DNA from: Leptolyngbya sp. NIES-2104
Lineage (GTDB): Bacteria > Cyanobacteriota > Cyanobacteriia > Leptolyngbyales > Leptolyngbyaceae
Reading direction: 5' to 3'
Assembly (NCBI RefSeq): GCF_001485215.1
Contig: NZ_BBWW01000001.1
Coordinates: forward strand, 248,001-312,000
DNA length: 64,000 nucleotides
Shown here: positions 53,962 to 63,239 of the stretch, piece by piece
Layout of the letters: each line of letters starts with the position of its first letter
Position numbering within the stretch: the first letter of the stretch is position 1
Notes under the pieces: model-generated
The model's database searches: none
What the model saw: the letters and a program-made list of their open reading frames with translations, nothing else
Told to the model about the DNA's origin: nothing
Translations under genes and position numbers: made by a program

Positions 53962-55200
53962 GTGAAACTCCTGATGATCTTTTGAGCGAAGTCACGCCTG
54001 CCGGATGATGGAGTCAAAATCCGCAGCGCGAGCTAGATGATTATTTCCAGGAACAGCAAATTTAGCGGTTCATTGAACAGCTCTTCGTCGCGAACAATGC
54101 TCTAAGCTTTTATCAAGCACTTCTGACTGTTATCTAACAGTTCCAAGACCGATTAGCCTTTCTTACTAAGCTATTATTTGAACTGCCTCTAAGCAACCAT
54201 GACTCATGGCTTTTAAGCTTAGCGATAGAATCAGTGTTGAGTGCAAATGCGATTACTTGCTGTGTTAGAGAACACAAAACGGATGATTCAATAATCCTGA
54301 GCGAGAAGCGATATCTCTATCAATGCAATGAGTTCCTTGCTGGGATCAAGCAGTTCCTTAGCTTTTGATGGTCTAACCGCAAGGCTGCTAAGGGCTGAAA
54401 CTGTTCTCGATCGCGCAAATCTAAAGGATAAGAACTCAGACAACTTGAGTAAAGTAACAAGTCACGCATCGGTGAATTAGCTCCGTAAGTGTGGGGCAAC
54501 ACAGGAAGAGCACTGTAAAATCGCTTTCCTAACAAGGAAGAACAATGTTCTAAAAAAGAAAGTTTGCACTCTTAGAAAAGCAATGCCTTGAGAAACAAGG
54601 CGCGGTAGATTCTTCCTGATCAACTTGGATAAAAGTGAGAACCTCAAGTGAAGTGCAATGTTACACTCCTTGACAAATGCAGCATTTAACTTGCTTAGAC
54701 TTACTTCAAATCCACTGCAACTTGCATTGAATGAGGTAATACACTCCAGCTAGACTGTAATGACAAACATTCTACTTTGCAATCTGGAACACATAGCTTC
54801 ACAGAAACTTTAAATTTATACAACGCTTACGGAAAGTGATTTCTGTATTCTTAACCCGTTCATCCTATAGGGAAGAGCTACTTTACGCCCTGTCTATTCT
54901 CAATGATGTATACCTATCGGCGGAGTTACAGATTGAATCATGACGATTTGCATATGTCTGTTTGCTTCGTTGCTACAAAGCCTAGAACTAGCTAAGAGGC
55001 AAATAGTATCACTAAATCGTTGAATAGTATCATTGAGATCATTTGAAAATCAAGCGTACCGCTTAACAGATCGTAACGGGAGCGGTGAACGGATTGGTCG
55101 ATCGTACTGTCTAACACACCAGGGATTCAATACACTAAGGGACGAGCTAGTCCAGTGTGACCATTGTGGCTTCGATCTAAAAATAAGGGGGACAGCATCC
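53962..55200. other. Long region without a convincing gene
   Basis: About 1.24 kb between the divergent GT2 and MacA-like genes. It is AT-richer than the neighbours. The only open frame, 71 codons at 54320-54535 on the minus strand, has no support. I see a small hairpin ACTGTT-ATCT-AACAGT near 54129, and a direct repeat AATAGTATCA at 55002 and 55023. Promoters for both flanking operons should lie here. Confidence 0.5.
55002..55032. promoter_or_regulatory. Direct repeat, candidate operator
   Basis: AATAGTATCA occurs at 55002-55011 and 55023-55032. The 21-base period is two helical turns, so a dimeric regulator could bind both on one face. It lies 170 bases before the MacA-like start. No regulator gene is adjacent. 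Confidence 0.3.
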
Positions 55201-56715
55201 GTGAAACAAGGGGCGATCGTGAAACCGAAGATACCGACAAAGCTACCGAAGTGGGCAGTCTGGCTGATTGGACTCAGCATTCTATTCGGGGGCGGATATT
55301 TCGCATACAATCAATACACATCTGCTCAAAGGCAAGATGTCCGACGACGAGTGCAAACTGTGACTGCGGAGCGCGTCGATGCTCCAATTACAATTTCTGC
55401 GAATGGAACGATTCAGCCTGCCCAATCGGTGAATGTGAGTCCTAAAAATTCTGGTGTGCTAAAGCAACTATTGGTGAAAGAAGGCGATCGAGTGACAGCA
55501 GGTCAAATTCTGGCTTACATGGATGATTCCAATTTTCAAGGACAATTGATTCAGGCACAAGCACAGGTCGCGAATGCTGAAGCAAATCTGAAGAAACTAG
55601 AATCCGGTAATCGCCCTCAAGAAATTGCTCAAGTTCAGGCACAGCTTGCAGCGTCTCAGGCGAACTTAGATAAGTTAGTCGCGGGCAATCGTCCTCAAGA
55701 AATTGCTCAAGCGCGATCGCAGTTAGCCGCAGCGGAAGCAAACTTACAACAAGCCGAATTAACCTATAACCAAAATCAAAGGTTATTTAGTTCAGGAGCA
55801 TTATCACAGCGCGAATTTGATACTTCCCGAACGACATTAGCAACCGCTCGTGCTCAAGTGGAACAAGCAAAACAGGCGACGAATCTTCAGCAATCTGGAA
55901 CTCGTCCAGAAGAGATAGCAGCGGCTCGTGCTCAGGTGGAGCAATTAAAACAATCTCTAAGTTTGCAGCAGGAAGGGAATCGCTCAGAGGACATCGAAGC
56001 GGCTCGTGCTCAAGTCATGAACGCTCAAGGACAATTAAAAACGGTTCAAACTCAGATTAATGACACGATTATTCGCGCTCCATTTGCGGGAGTGATTACG
56101 CGGAAATTTGCTGATCCAGGATCATTCGTGACCCCGACCACATCGAGTAGTGCTGTCTCTTCTGCGACTTCTTCTTCGATTTTGGCGTTAGCTTCGATCA
56201 ATCAGGTTGTCGCAAAAGTGCCAGAAACGAGTATTTCGCGGGTGAAGATCGGGCAGCGAGTGACGATCGAAGCTGATGCGTTTCCGGGTAAATCTTTTAC
56301 GGGAACCGTCGTACAAGTTGCGAAACAATCGACGGTGGATCAAAATGTCACCAATTTTGAAGTCAAAGCTTCGATCGATGATCCGCAGAACAATCTGCAA
56401 GCGGGGATGAATGCGAATGTGAAGTTCAATGTCGGTAAGCTTGATAATGCTTTGGTGATTCCAACCGTTGCGATCGTGCGTCAAGCAGAAGGCACCGGAG
56501 TATTGCTTGCAGGTGAAGGTAGACCGAGATTTCAGAAGATTACAACCGGAGCCAGCGTGGATGACAAAACAGTGATTGAGTCGGGACTAAAAGAAGGCGA
56601 TCGAGTGCTGATTAGTTTCCCGCAAGGAGAGCGACCACAATCGAGAACTCCTTCTGTGTTTCCGGGTGCGCCTGGAGGCGGATCTTCTGGCGGTAATAGA
56701 CGGGGAGGAGGTTAG
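55201..56715 (+). CDS. MacA-like efflux adaptor
   Basis: I choose the GTG at 55201, preceded by AAGGGGGAC, giving 504 residues; the longer open frame from a TTG at 55033 contains a cysteine-rich stretch. A membrane anchor (WAVWLIGLSILFGGGYFAYN) is followed by the lipoyl half, a long coiled-coil hairpin with four GNRPQEIAQ-type repeats, then ITRKFADPGSFVTPT, and a beta-barrel ending in VLISFPQGERP and a Gly-rich tail. The following permease and ATPase genes complete a MacAB-type exporter. Its stop is four bases before the permease ATG. Confidence 0.9.
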   Translation: MKQGAIVKPKIPTKLPKWAVWLIGLSILFGGGYFAYNQYTSAQRQDVRRRVQTVTAERVDAPITISANGTIQPAQSVNVSPKNSGVLKQLLVKEGDRVTAGQILAYMDDSNFQGQLIQAQAQVANAEANLKKLESGNRPQEIAQVQAQLAASQANLDKLVAGNRPQEIAQARSQLAAAEANLQQAELTYNQNQRLFSSGALSQREFDTSRTTLATARAQVEQAKQATNLQQSGTRPEEIAAARAQVEQLKQSLSLQQEGNRSEDIEAARAQVMNAQGQLKTVQTQINDTIIRAPFAGVITRKFADPGSFVTPTTSSSAVSSATSSSILALASINQVVAKVPETSISRVKIGQRVTIEADAFPGKSFTGTVVQVAKQSTVDQNVTNFEVKASIDDPQNNLQAGMNANVKFNVGKLDNALVIPTVAIVRQAEGTGVLLAGEGRPRFQKITTGASVDDKTVIESGLKEGDRVLISFPQGERPQSRTPSVFPGAPGGGSSGGNRRGGG

Positions 56716-56719
56716 GTGT

Positions 56720-57973
56720 ATGGGAAAGCGATCGCATCCGATTTCACTGCTGGAAATTTTTACAATGGCAGTGGAAGCACTCTGGAGTAATCGACTCCGC
56801 ACGAGTTTAACCATGTTAGGAGTCATCATTGGGATTGCTTCGGTGATTACAGTAACTTCAGTAGGGCAAGGAGTACAAAAAGCAACTGAACAACAGATTC
56901 AAGCATTAGGCACGAATGTCATGTTGGTGCTGTCGGGTGTTGCTCGATCGGGTGGCATTAGTCAAGGATCAGGATCAGCGAGTACGCTCACGCTCGAAGA
57001 TGCTCAAGCGGTAGGGCGACAGGTTCCGGCGGCTGAGGGAGTAACCGCATTTTTACAACGAGGTGGGCAAGTTGTTTATAACGATCAGAACACGTCTACT
57101 TCGATTTTAGGCATTGATTTGAACTATTCGGATGTGAAAGAAATCAAACCGCAAGAAGGGCGATTTTTTACTCAAGAAGAGATGCGGAATGCAGATTCGA
57201 TCGTGGTGCTGGGAAGTGCAGTACGGGATAATTTATTTTCGTCTGGAGAACCTGCGATCGGGGCAAATATTCGGATTCAAAACAATCGATATCGGGTAAC
57301 TGGAGTTGCAGAACCGAAAGGCTCAGTCGGTGGACAAGATCAAGACGATCGCGTTTACATTCCTTTGACAAATATGTCTTCGCGCATTGTGGGAAATAAT
57401 TCGCTCAATGGTCGGGCAATTAGTGGATTTTGGGTGAAAGCAAAAGATCAAATTCAGCTTGAAGCGGCACAGTTTCAAGTGACGAATCTTCTGAGAATTC
57501 GACATAACATTTATCCACCGAAGCCTGATGATTTTCGCATCAGCAATCAGGTTGATATTATCAATACCTTTAGTAGCGTGGTGGGATTGTTCACAATTCT
57601 AGTCAGCGCGATCGCTGGAATTTCTCTAATCGTAGGCGGAATTGGGATCGCAAACATTATGCTCGTTTCGGTGGTTGAACGAACTCGCGAAATCGGGATT
57701 AGAAAAGCGATCGGGGCAACTAACAGCGCGGTTCTTAGTCAATTTCTCACTGAAGCAATTCTCGTTTCGATGTTAGGAGGTGCGATCGGGGTTGCAGTTG
57801 GATTAGGGCTTGCGTTTGCTGCTTCTAGTGTTTTTAGCTTTCCGTTTATTGTTTCAGGATTTGCGATCGCATCAGGACTAACACTCGCTCTAGTGGTTGG
57901 CTTGATTGCGGGTGTAATTCCGGCTCGAAATGCCGCCCGACTTGATCCGATTGCAGCACTCCGGAGCGATTGA
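56720..57973 (+). CDS. MacB/FtsX-type ABC transporter permease
   Basis: 417 residues from the ATG at 56720 (MGKRSHPISLLEIFTMAVEA), with a GGAGGAGG ribosome site inside the previous gene's end. The MacB layout is visible: N-terminal membrane segment with TSLTMLGVIIGIASVITVTS, a large periplasmic domain (about residues 50-270), and three C-terminal segments with SLIVGGIGIANIMLVSVVER, TREIGIRKAIGA and RLDPIAALRSD. In this type of exporter, the ATPase works by long-range motion rather than moving cargo through the membrane. The ATPase starts four bases later. Confidence 0.93.
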   Translation: MGKRSHPISLLEIFTMAVEALWSNRLRTSLTMLGVIIGIASVITVTSVGQGVQKATEQQIQALGTNVMLVLSGVARSGGISQGSGSASTLTLEDAQAVGRQVPAAEGVTAFLQRGGQVVYNDQNTSTSILGIDLNYSDVKEIKPQEGRFFTQEEMRNADSIVVLGSAVRDNLFSSGEPAIGANIRIQNNRYRVTGVAEPKGSVGGQDQDDRVYIPLTNMSSRIVGNNSLNGRAISGFWVKAKDQIQLEAAQFQVTNLLRIRHNIYPPKPDDFRISNQVDIINTFSSVVGLFTILVSAIAGISLIVGGIGIANIMLVSVVERTREIGIRKAIGATNSAVLSQFLTEAILVSMLGGAIGVAVGLGLAFAASSVFSFPFIVSGFAIASGLTLALVVGLIAGVIPARNAARLDPIAALRSD

Positions 57974-57976
57974 ACA

Positions 57977-58651
57977 ATGGCAACCATGATTTGGATGGAA
58001 AATGTTATCAAGACCTATCGATTAGGTGACATTGATGTTCCAGTACTCAAAGGCATTGATCTGACGATCGAGGAAGGTGAATATGTGGCGATTATGGGTA
58101 TGTCTGGGTCAGGTAAATCAACTTTGATGAACATTATCGGTTGCCTCGATCGACCTTCTGACGGTCACTATGTTTTAGAAGGTCAAAATCTAACAACCTT
58201 AAATGATGATGAACTTGCTTTTATTCGCAATCAGCGAATTGGCTTTGTGTTTCAGCAGTTTAATTTACTCAATCGATCGACTGCACTTGAAAATGTAATG
58301 TTGCCGATGGTGTATGCCGGAATTCCGCGATCGCAAAGACAACATCGAGCCGCAGAAGCTCTGACTCGTGTGGGACTTGCAGAACGGTTATCAAATCGCC
58401 CGAATCAGCTCTCAGGAGGACAACAGCAGCGAGTCGCGATCGCTCGTGCATTAGTGAATCGTCCGGCACTCGTTCTAGCCGATGAACCAACCGGAGCATT
58501 GGATACTCAGACTTCACTAGAAGTGATGAGTTTGTTAACCGAGTTGAATCAGCAGGGAATTACGATCGTGATTGTGACACACGAACCGGATGTCGCGGCT
58601 CAGACTCAGCGGGTGATTCATGTCAAAGATGGGTTAGTGGTCGATCGTTAA
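57977..58651 (+). CDS. ABC transporter ATP-binding protein (MacB-type ATPase)
   Basis: 224 residues. Walker A is [20 protein letters not shown], the signature is [20 protein letters not shown], and Walker B is [20 protein letters not shown]. It powers the permease encoded just upstream, giving an adaptor-permease-ATPase order like macA-macB split or devBCA. The MacB-type permease makes a MacAB/LolCDE-like role more likely than DevBCA glycolipid export, but the substrate is unknown. Confidence 0.94.
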   Translation: MATMIWMENVIKTYRLGDIDVPVLKGIDLTIEEGEYVAIMGMSGSGKSTLMNIIGCLDRPSDGHYVLEGQNLTTLNDDELAFIRNQRIGFVFQQFNLLNRSTALENVMLPMVYAGIPRSQRQHRAAEALTRVGLAERLSNRPNQLSGGQQQRVAIARALVNRPALVLADEPTGALDTQTSLEVMSLLTELNQQGITIVIVTHEPDVAAQTQRVIHVKDGLVVDR

Positions 58652-58699
58652 GCGATCGGTTGTTGCTCAGCTAAAATACAGGTAATGGAGGGAAAAGTG

Positions 58700-58933
58700 A
58701 TGATTTCAACCGAATTGATTCTAGAAGAATCGCAGCTTGAGTTTCTGAACCAGTTTCAGCAATACGGCTTCAAAGACCAACATGAGGTTGTTCGGACTGC
58801 ACTGGCTCGACTGAAACAAGCATTGCAGCAAGAACGATTAATCGAGTCTGCACATTTGTATGCTGAGCTTTACGAGGAAGATTTGGAGGTGCAAGCGTTG
58901 ACGGAGGCGGCATTGTCGGACTGGACAGAATGA
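58700..58933 (+). CDS. Ribbon-helix-helix-type antitoxin
   Basis: 77 residues from the ATG at 58700, which has the GGAGGG ribosome site at an eight-base distance; an in-frame ATG at 58685 is too close to it. The text ISTELILEESQLEFLNQFQQ with GFKDQHEVVRTALARLKQ fits the RHH/ParD-like DNA-binding fold, and the acidic C-terminal part should wrap the toxin. It overlaps the toxin start (ATGA), the usual antitoxin-first arrangement. Confidence 0.8.
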   Translation: MISTELILEESQLEFLNQFQQYGFKDQHEVVRTALARLKQALQQERLIESAHLYAELYEEDLEVQALTEAALSDWTE

Positions 58934-59283
58934 CAGTATTGCAACGCGGCATGATTGTGAATGTCAATCTAAATCCTACTAAGGGTTCTGAGACGGGGAA
59001 AACTCGCCCTTGTATTGTTGTGACGAATAACATCTATAACGCTAGAGTTCCAGTGATTCAAGTTGTTCCGATTACAGAATGGAGCGAGAAAAAAGCAAGA
59101 ATTGCAACGAACGTCGAAATCGAGCCTTCAGACACAAATGGATTATCGAAAAAATCGATCGCAGATTGTTTGCAGACTCGACCGATTGATCATCGCTTCA
59201 GATTAATCAATGTTCGGGGCAATTTGGAGCCAAAACTTTTAAGTGCGATCGACGACGCTTTGAGAACGGTTTTTGCGCTGTAA
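58930..59283 (+). CDS. MazF/PemK-type toxin (mRNA interferase)
   Basis: 117 residues with the family start RGMIVNVNLNPTKGSETGKT, then RPCIVVTNNIYN, VIQVVPITEW and SIADCLQTRPID. These sequence-specific ribonucleases are held inactive by the antitoxin encoded with them. Here the partner at 58700 looks like an RHH protein, not the AbrB-fold MazE, which is a known mix-and-match arrangement. Conserved Arg and Thr residues are present, so the toxin is probably intact. Confidence 0.88.
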   Translation: MTVLQRGMIVNVNLNPTKGSETGKTRPCIVVTNNIYNARVPVIQVVPITEWSEKKARIATNVEIEPSDTNGLSKKSIADCLQTRPIDHRFRLINVRGNLEPKLLSAIDDALRTVFAL

Positions 59284-59336
59284 TGTGCGAAATCCCGTAG
59301 TCTAGAAATTGCTCGATCGCACAAGGAATTTTTCAA

Positions 59337-60725
59337 ATGACAACGAGAACTGAAACCGATAGCATGGGCGCGATCGCGGTGGAGAGCGATCGATATTGGG
59401 GCGCTCAAACCCAGCGGTCTTTGATGTATTTCGCGATCGGACAAGATCAGATGCCGACCGAGTTGATTCGAGCCTTTGGCATTTTGAAAAAAGCAGCCGC
59501 GATCGTCAATCAACAGTTAGGAAAGTTACCACCTGAGAAAGCCACTTTGATTATTCAAGCCGCAGATGAGGTGATCGAAGGCAAGCTCAATGATCATTTT
59601 CCATTGTCTGTCTGGCAGACTGGTAGCGGCACACAGACGAATATGAATGCAAATGAAGTGATCTCAAATCGTGCGATCGAGATTGCAGGTGGCGTTTTAG
59701 GCAGCAAAGAGCCGATTCATCCGAATGATCATGTTAATCTGTCGCAGTCCTCGAATGATACTTTTCCGACTGCGATGCACATTGCAGCAGCAGAATCAAT
59801 TCATCAGCGATTGTTACCGATGGTGAGAAAGCTTCGGAATGCGTTGCAGGAGAAGTCGAACGAGTTTGAAGCAATCATCAAAATCGGGCGAACTCATTTG
59901 ATGGATGCTGTGCCGTTAACATTAGGGCAGGAATTTTCGGGCTATGTTGCACAGTTAGATCAAGCAATTGTTCGCATCGAAGCCACGTTACCCGGATTGT
60001 ATGAGTTAGCGATCGGAGGAACGGCGGTTGGAACTGGAATTAACACACATCCAGAGTTTGCAGAGCGATCGGCAACTGAGATTTCTAGGCTCACTGAGTT
60101 GCCGTTTGTGAGTGCGCCAAATAAGTTTGCAGCACTAGCCGCGCATGATGCGATCGTGTTTACCAGTGGAGCGATTAAAACGCTGGCTTGTGCATTGATG
60201 AAGATTGCGAATGACTTACGTTGGATGGGGTCAGGACCGCGCTGTGGATTAGGTGAGTTAGTGTTACCTGCAAACGAACCTGGATCATCCATCATGCCGG
60301 GAAAAGTCAATCCAACACAGTGTGAAGCGATGACAATGGTGTGTGTGCAAGTGATGGGAAATGATAGCGCGATCGCAATTGCTGCAAGTCAGGGGAACTT
60401 TGAACTGAATGTGTTTAAGCCTGTGTTAATTCACAATTTGATTCATTCGATTCGTATTCTTTCCGATGCCTGCTCTTCGTTTACTGATCACATGGTGGTG
60501 GGCATTGCGCCGAATCGCGATCGTATCAATCAGTTTCTCGAAAATTCGTTGATGCTAGTAACAGCGCTGAATCCAAAGATTGGATACGATCGAGCTGCAA
60601 AAGTTGCTTACAAGGCGTATCAGGAGAATTCAACATTGCGACAGGCTTGTATTGAAATGGGATTTTTAACAGGTGAAGAATTCGATCAAATCGTGCGACC
60701 GGAACAGATGATTTATCCAACGTGA
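59337..60725 (+). CDS. fumC: Fumarate hydratase class II
   Basis: Reversibly hydrates fumarate to malate; an oxygen-stable, iron-free enzyme of 462 residues. Landmarks are [57 protein letters not shown] and the signature [19 protein letters not shown]. The start is the ATG at 59337, 53 bases after the toxin stop. Repeat R6 lies between its end and the end of the DUF790 gene. Confidence 0.96.
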   Translation: MTTRTETDSMGAIAVESDRYWGAQTQRSLMYFAIGQDQMPTELIRAFGILKKAAAIVNQQLGKLPPEKATLIIQAADEVIEGKLNDHFPLSVWQTGSGTQTNMNANEVISNRAIEIAGGVLGSKEPIHPNDHVNLSQSSNDTFPTAMHIAAAESIHQRLLPMVRKLRNALQEKSNEFEAIIKIGRTHLMDAVPLTLGQEFSGYVAQLDQAIVRIEATLPGLYELAIGGTAVGTGINTHPEFAERSATEISRLTELPFVSAPNKFAALAAHDAIVFTSGAIKTLACALMKIANDLRWMGSGPRCGLGELVLPANEPGSSIMPGKVNPTQCEAMTMVCVQVMGNDSAIAIAASQGNFELNVFKPVLIHNLIHSIRILSDACSSFTDHMVVGIAPNRDRINQFLENSLMLVTALNPKIGYDRAAKVAYKAYQENSTLRQACIEMGFLTGEEFDQIVRPEQMIYPT

Positions 60726-60768
60726 GATTTAATCGATCGTCGATCGTTCTAGAAATGAGGGGTTTGCA

Positions 60769-60969
60769 CTAGGACGCGCTTTAAAGCCTTTTCTCTGCGT
60801 TGTTCACCCGCCCCGAATTCCATTTCGGGGCTAGTTGAACGAAGTCCACTGAAGGGGACTAAAAGCCAAATTCAGCATCTTCAGTCCTGAAAGGACTTCG
60901 CACTGTTAGCCCCGAATTCTATTCCGGGGCGGGCGCGAACGAAGCGAGAAGTTTTAAAGCACGCACTAG
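60769..60969. repeat. Palindromic repeat copy R6 (subfamily A)
   Basis: About 201 bp between the convergent fumC and DUF790 ends. Outer arms CTAGGACGCGCTTTAAAG and TTTAAAGCACGCACTAG, blocks CGCCCCGAATTCCATTTCGG and CCCCGAATTCTATTCCGGGG, hairpins AGTCCACTGAAGGGGACT and AGTCCTGAAAGGACT, inner arm GAACGAAGCGAGAAG. The middle is nearly identical to R1. Confidence 0.92.
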
Positions 60970-60991
60970 ATCTGCTTTAAGACGCATCTTA

Positions 60992-62209
60992 TCACCGCTC
61001 CAACACTTCTAAAACCGCTTTCGGTAGCAACTGATCCTTAAACCAAACAATTCGCGCTGGAGTATCTGCAATCCTGACTCCAGCTTTTTCTAAATTCAAT
61101 CGCTCTGACACCGCCAGAATCAGATCATCTCTCCCCGATTGACGAACCTGAGAAAATTTCTTCCGCAAATACTCCGGTCGCCAATACCCGACAATCTCAA
61201 CTAAGAAGGTTCTACCATCAGGATGAACAATCCGAAAATCTGGAATCATGACACTGCCTGGAATTGGAATTAAATCGACTTCGCGTTCTAATCGCCATTC
61301 GGTTTTTGCTTTGTTCCATCGATCGACAAATCCTTCTTCTAACAAACTATCGTAAGTCTTTCCGGGTGGATAATGGCTGATCAATCCACAATCTGAATCG
61401 ATCGCAAATCTCCCCTGTCTCGTCTTGCCAGAATAGCTATCGTTAATCTGCAATTCTGCGGCTAAACTCCATCGGGTGACATGCAGCAAAGCAGGAAGTA
61501 ATTTCGCGATCGCGAGTCCATAGCGCGTCGAAGGCTTAAACAAACTCGTGGGACCATCGATCGTTAAAGTAAATCCATGATCTGCATCTCCTTCGATGTA
61601 AGTCATCAACTGAAACAGTTTCATATACCGGAACAATAATTTATACTGTCCTGGATCATTACGGTGAGCATTAATCACCATGTGACTAGCACGATAAAAC
61701 ACCCCTTGAACTTGCGATAGATTGTAGCGATGAACCAATGCTTCAGGAGTGGGCGCTTCAAATTCAATTAGAATCTGATTCTCTGGTAAATCGGCATACA
61801 AGCCAGTTTTGACTTGTTCTGGAAACACTTCAGAATTTAATTCTTGGCTTAATTGCTCTGCAACTTGATCGATCGTATTTTGCGTTTCGATCGCACTCGG
61901 AATTTTCTGTGCAGATAGCGCAAATACTCGCTCTCTTAACATCGTTGGATCAAGCGGACTCACTGTTTCAAACGTACTAAAGGCACCGTTTAGTAAATGC
62001 GCTAAACCCCGTTTAAGTCGATAGTCTGTTTCTTCACCTTCAAGCGCTTGCAGTTGTCGATTGAGTTCGCCTTTCGTGCCATGTCTTGCTTCTTGAAATA
62101 GCGTGATTAGTTCTTCTGCGATCGCTAATATTTTCTCATCAAGCGGCAATCGTTTCGGAACAATCTCTTCCCCGTTCAAGCGATGAATGAGTAAATCAGT
62201 CGGTAACAT
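60992..62209 (-). CDS. DUF790 family protein (Bax1-like nuclease)
   Basis: 405 residues, soluble. Starts MLPTDLLIHRLNGEEIVPKR, has the helical region YNLSQVQGVFYRASHMV and ends with a nuclease-like core (VMIPDFRIVHPDGRTFLVEI, where the Asp, the EI pair and the Lys in RKKFSQVR are likely catalytic). In archaea DUF790 (Bax1) is the nuclease partner of the XPB helicase; no XPB-type helicase is in this window. It is divergent from the nucA-type nuclease gene. Confidence 0.88.
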   Translation of the reverse strand: MLPTDLLIHRLNGEEIVPKRLPLDEKILAIAEELITLFQEARHGTKGELNRQLQALEGEETDYRLKRGLAHLLNGAFSTFETVSPLDPTMLRERVFALSAQKIPSAIETQNTIDQVAEQLSQELNSEVFPEQVKTGLYADLPENQILIEFEAPTPEALVHRYNLSQVQGVFYRASHMVINAHRNDPGQYKLLFRYMKLFQLMTYIEGDADHGFTLTIDGPTSLFKPSTRYGLAIAKLLPALLHVTRWSLAAELQINDSYSGKTRQGRFAIDSDCGLISHYPPGKTYDSLLEEGFVDRWNKAKTEWRLEREVDLIPIPGSVMIPDFRIVHPDGRTFLVEIVGYWRPEYLRKKFSQVRQSGRDDLILAVSERLNLEKAGVRIADTPARIVWFKDQLLPKAVLEVLER

Positions 62210-62296
62210 AGATTCGCCATCCGATTAAGAATCTATCTTAACGCGACGAAACCCCAAATCCGCTGCATAATAAGCTCAAAAAGATAAATAGACGAT

Positions 62297-63151
62297 ATGC
62301 TCAAACCCCGTTGGCAACTATTTGCGATCGCAACTCTCATCACTGCTGCGATCGTTGGCTTAATTCTCTTCCTGAATCGACCACAAACTCCGATCGGCAC
62401 TCAACCCCTGCTGCCTCCTAAAAATGTTCACCTCACGATGGGCATTCCCAGCGAAGCCACCTCGAATATTACCAATGCAGATGACTATCTGATTGCAGAT
62501 AATGCCCGTCCTTATGTCATTTCATACAACAACAGCAAACACATCCCGAACTGGTCAAGCTGGCAACTCAACAAAAGCTGGCTTGGAACCGTTCCCCGCT
62601 CTAACGATTTTCGCCCTGACACAACTTTGCCGAAAGGCTGGTATCAAGTCAAATCGAGCGACTACAACGGCAGTGGATACGATCGCGGTCATTTAACCCC
62701 TTCTGCCGATCGCACCAAAGATGCTCAAACGAATTCTTCAACCTTTTTGATGACTAATATCGTGCCGCAGACCGCCGATAACAATCGCGACGTGTGGGAA
62801 GGTCTAGAAAGCGAATCACGCCGATTAGTCAACGCTGGAAAAGAACTCTACATCGTGGCAGGCGGATCAGGCGAAAAAGGCACGATCGGTGCTCAAAAAA
62901 TCTCGATTCCTGCTTCGACCTGGAAAGTAATCGTTGTAATGGACAAGCCAAATTCAACGGCTTCAGATGTCACCGGAAAAACGCGGGTGATTGCGATCGA
63001 TGTTCCGAATATCAATGGCATCAAAGACAAAACTTGGCGAGACTATCGAATCAGTGTAGATGCGTTAGAGCAAAAAACTGGCTACGACTTTCTCAGCAAT
63101 GTTTCAGAGGCGATCCAACAAGCGATCGAAAGTAAAGTCGATCAAGGCTAA
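62297..63151 (+). CDS. DNA/RNA non-specific endonuclease (NucA type)
   Basis: 284 residues with a signal peptide or anchor (LFAIATLITAAIVGLILFLN). The beta-beta-alpha-metal active site is YDRGHLTPSADRT (catalytic His) with the metal-binding Asn in DNNRDVWEGLESESRRLV. Such enzymes degrade DNA and RNA outside the cytosol, for nutrient recovery or defence against DNA. The preserved core suggests activity. It is followed by a poly-A stretch. Confidence 0.94.
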   Translation: MLKPRWQLFAIATLITAAIVGLILFLNRPQTPIGTQPLLPPKNVHLTMGIPSEATSNITNADDYLIADNARPYVISYNNSKHIPNWSSWQLNKSWLGTVPRSNDFRPDTTLPKGWYQVKSSDYNGSGYDRGHLTPSADRTKDAQTNSSTFLMTNIVPQTADNNRDVWEGLESESRRLVNAGKELYIVAGGSGEKGTIGAQKISIPASTWKVIVVMDKPNSTASDVTGKTRVIAIDVPNINGIKDKTWRDYRISVDALEQKTGYDFLSNVSEAIQQAIESKVDQG

Positions 63152-63239
63152 AAAAAAAGTTGTGTCTTCAGAGTGATGAAGCGTGAAAACGCACCCTCGT
63201 AAAATCTCCCCATACTTTGCGAAAAGGACAATCTAATCT

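Noticed and set aside
54320-54535. 71-codon frame in the 1.2 kb gap
   Set aside because: No ribosome site, no recognisable protein, and composition like the surrounding non-coding DNA.
55201-58651. DevBCA heterocyst glycolipid exporter
   Set aside because: The order adaptor-permease-ATPase fits, but the permease has the MacB-type large periplasmic domain and the adaptor is MacA-like; nothing else points to heterocysts.
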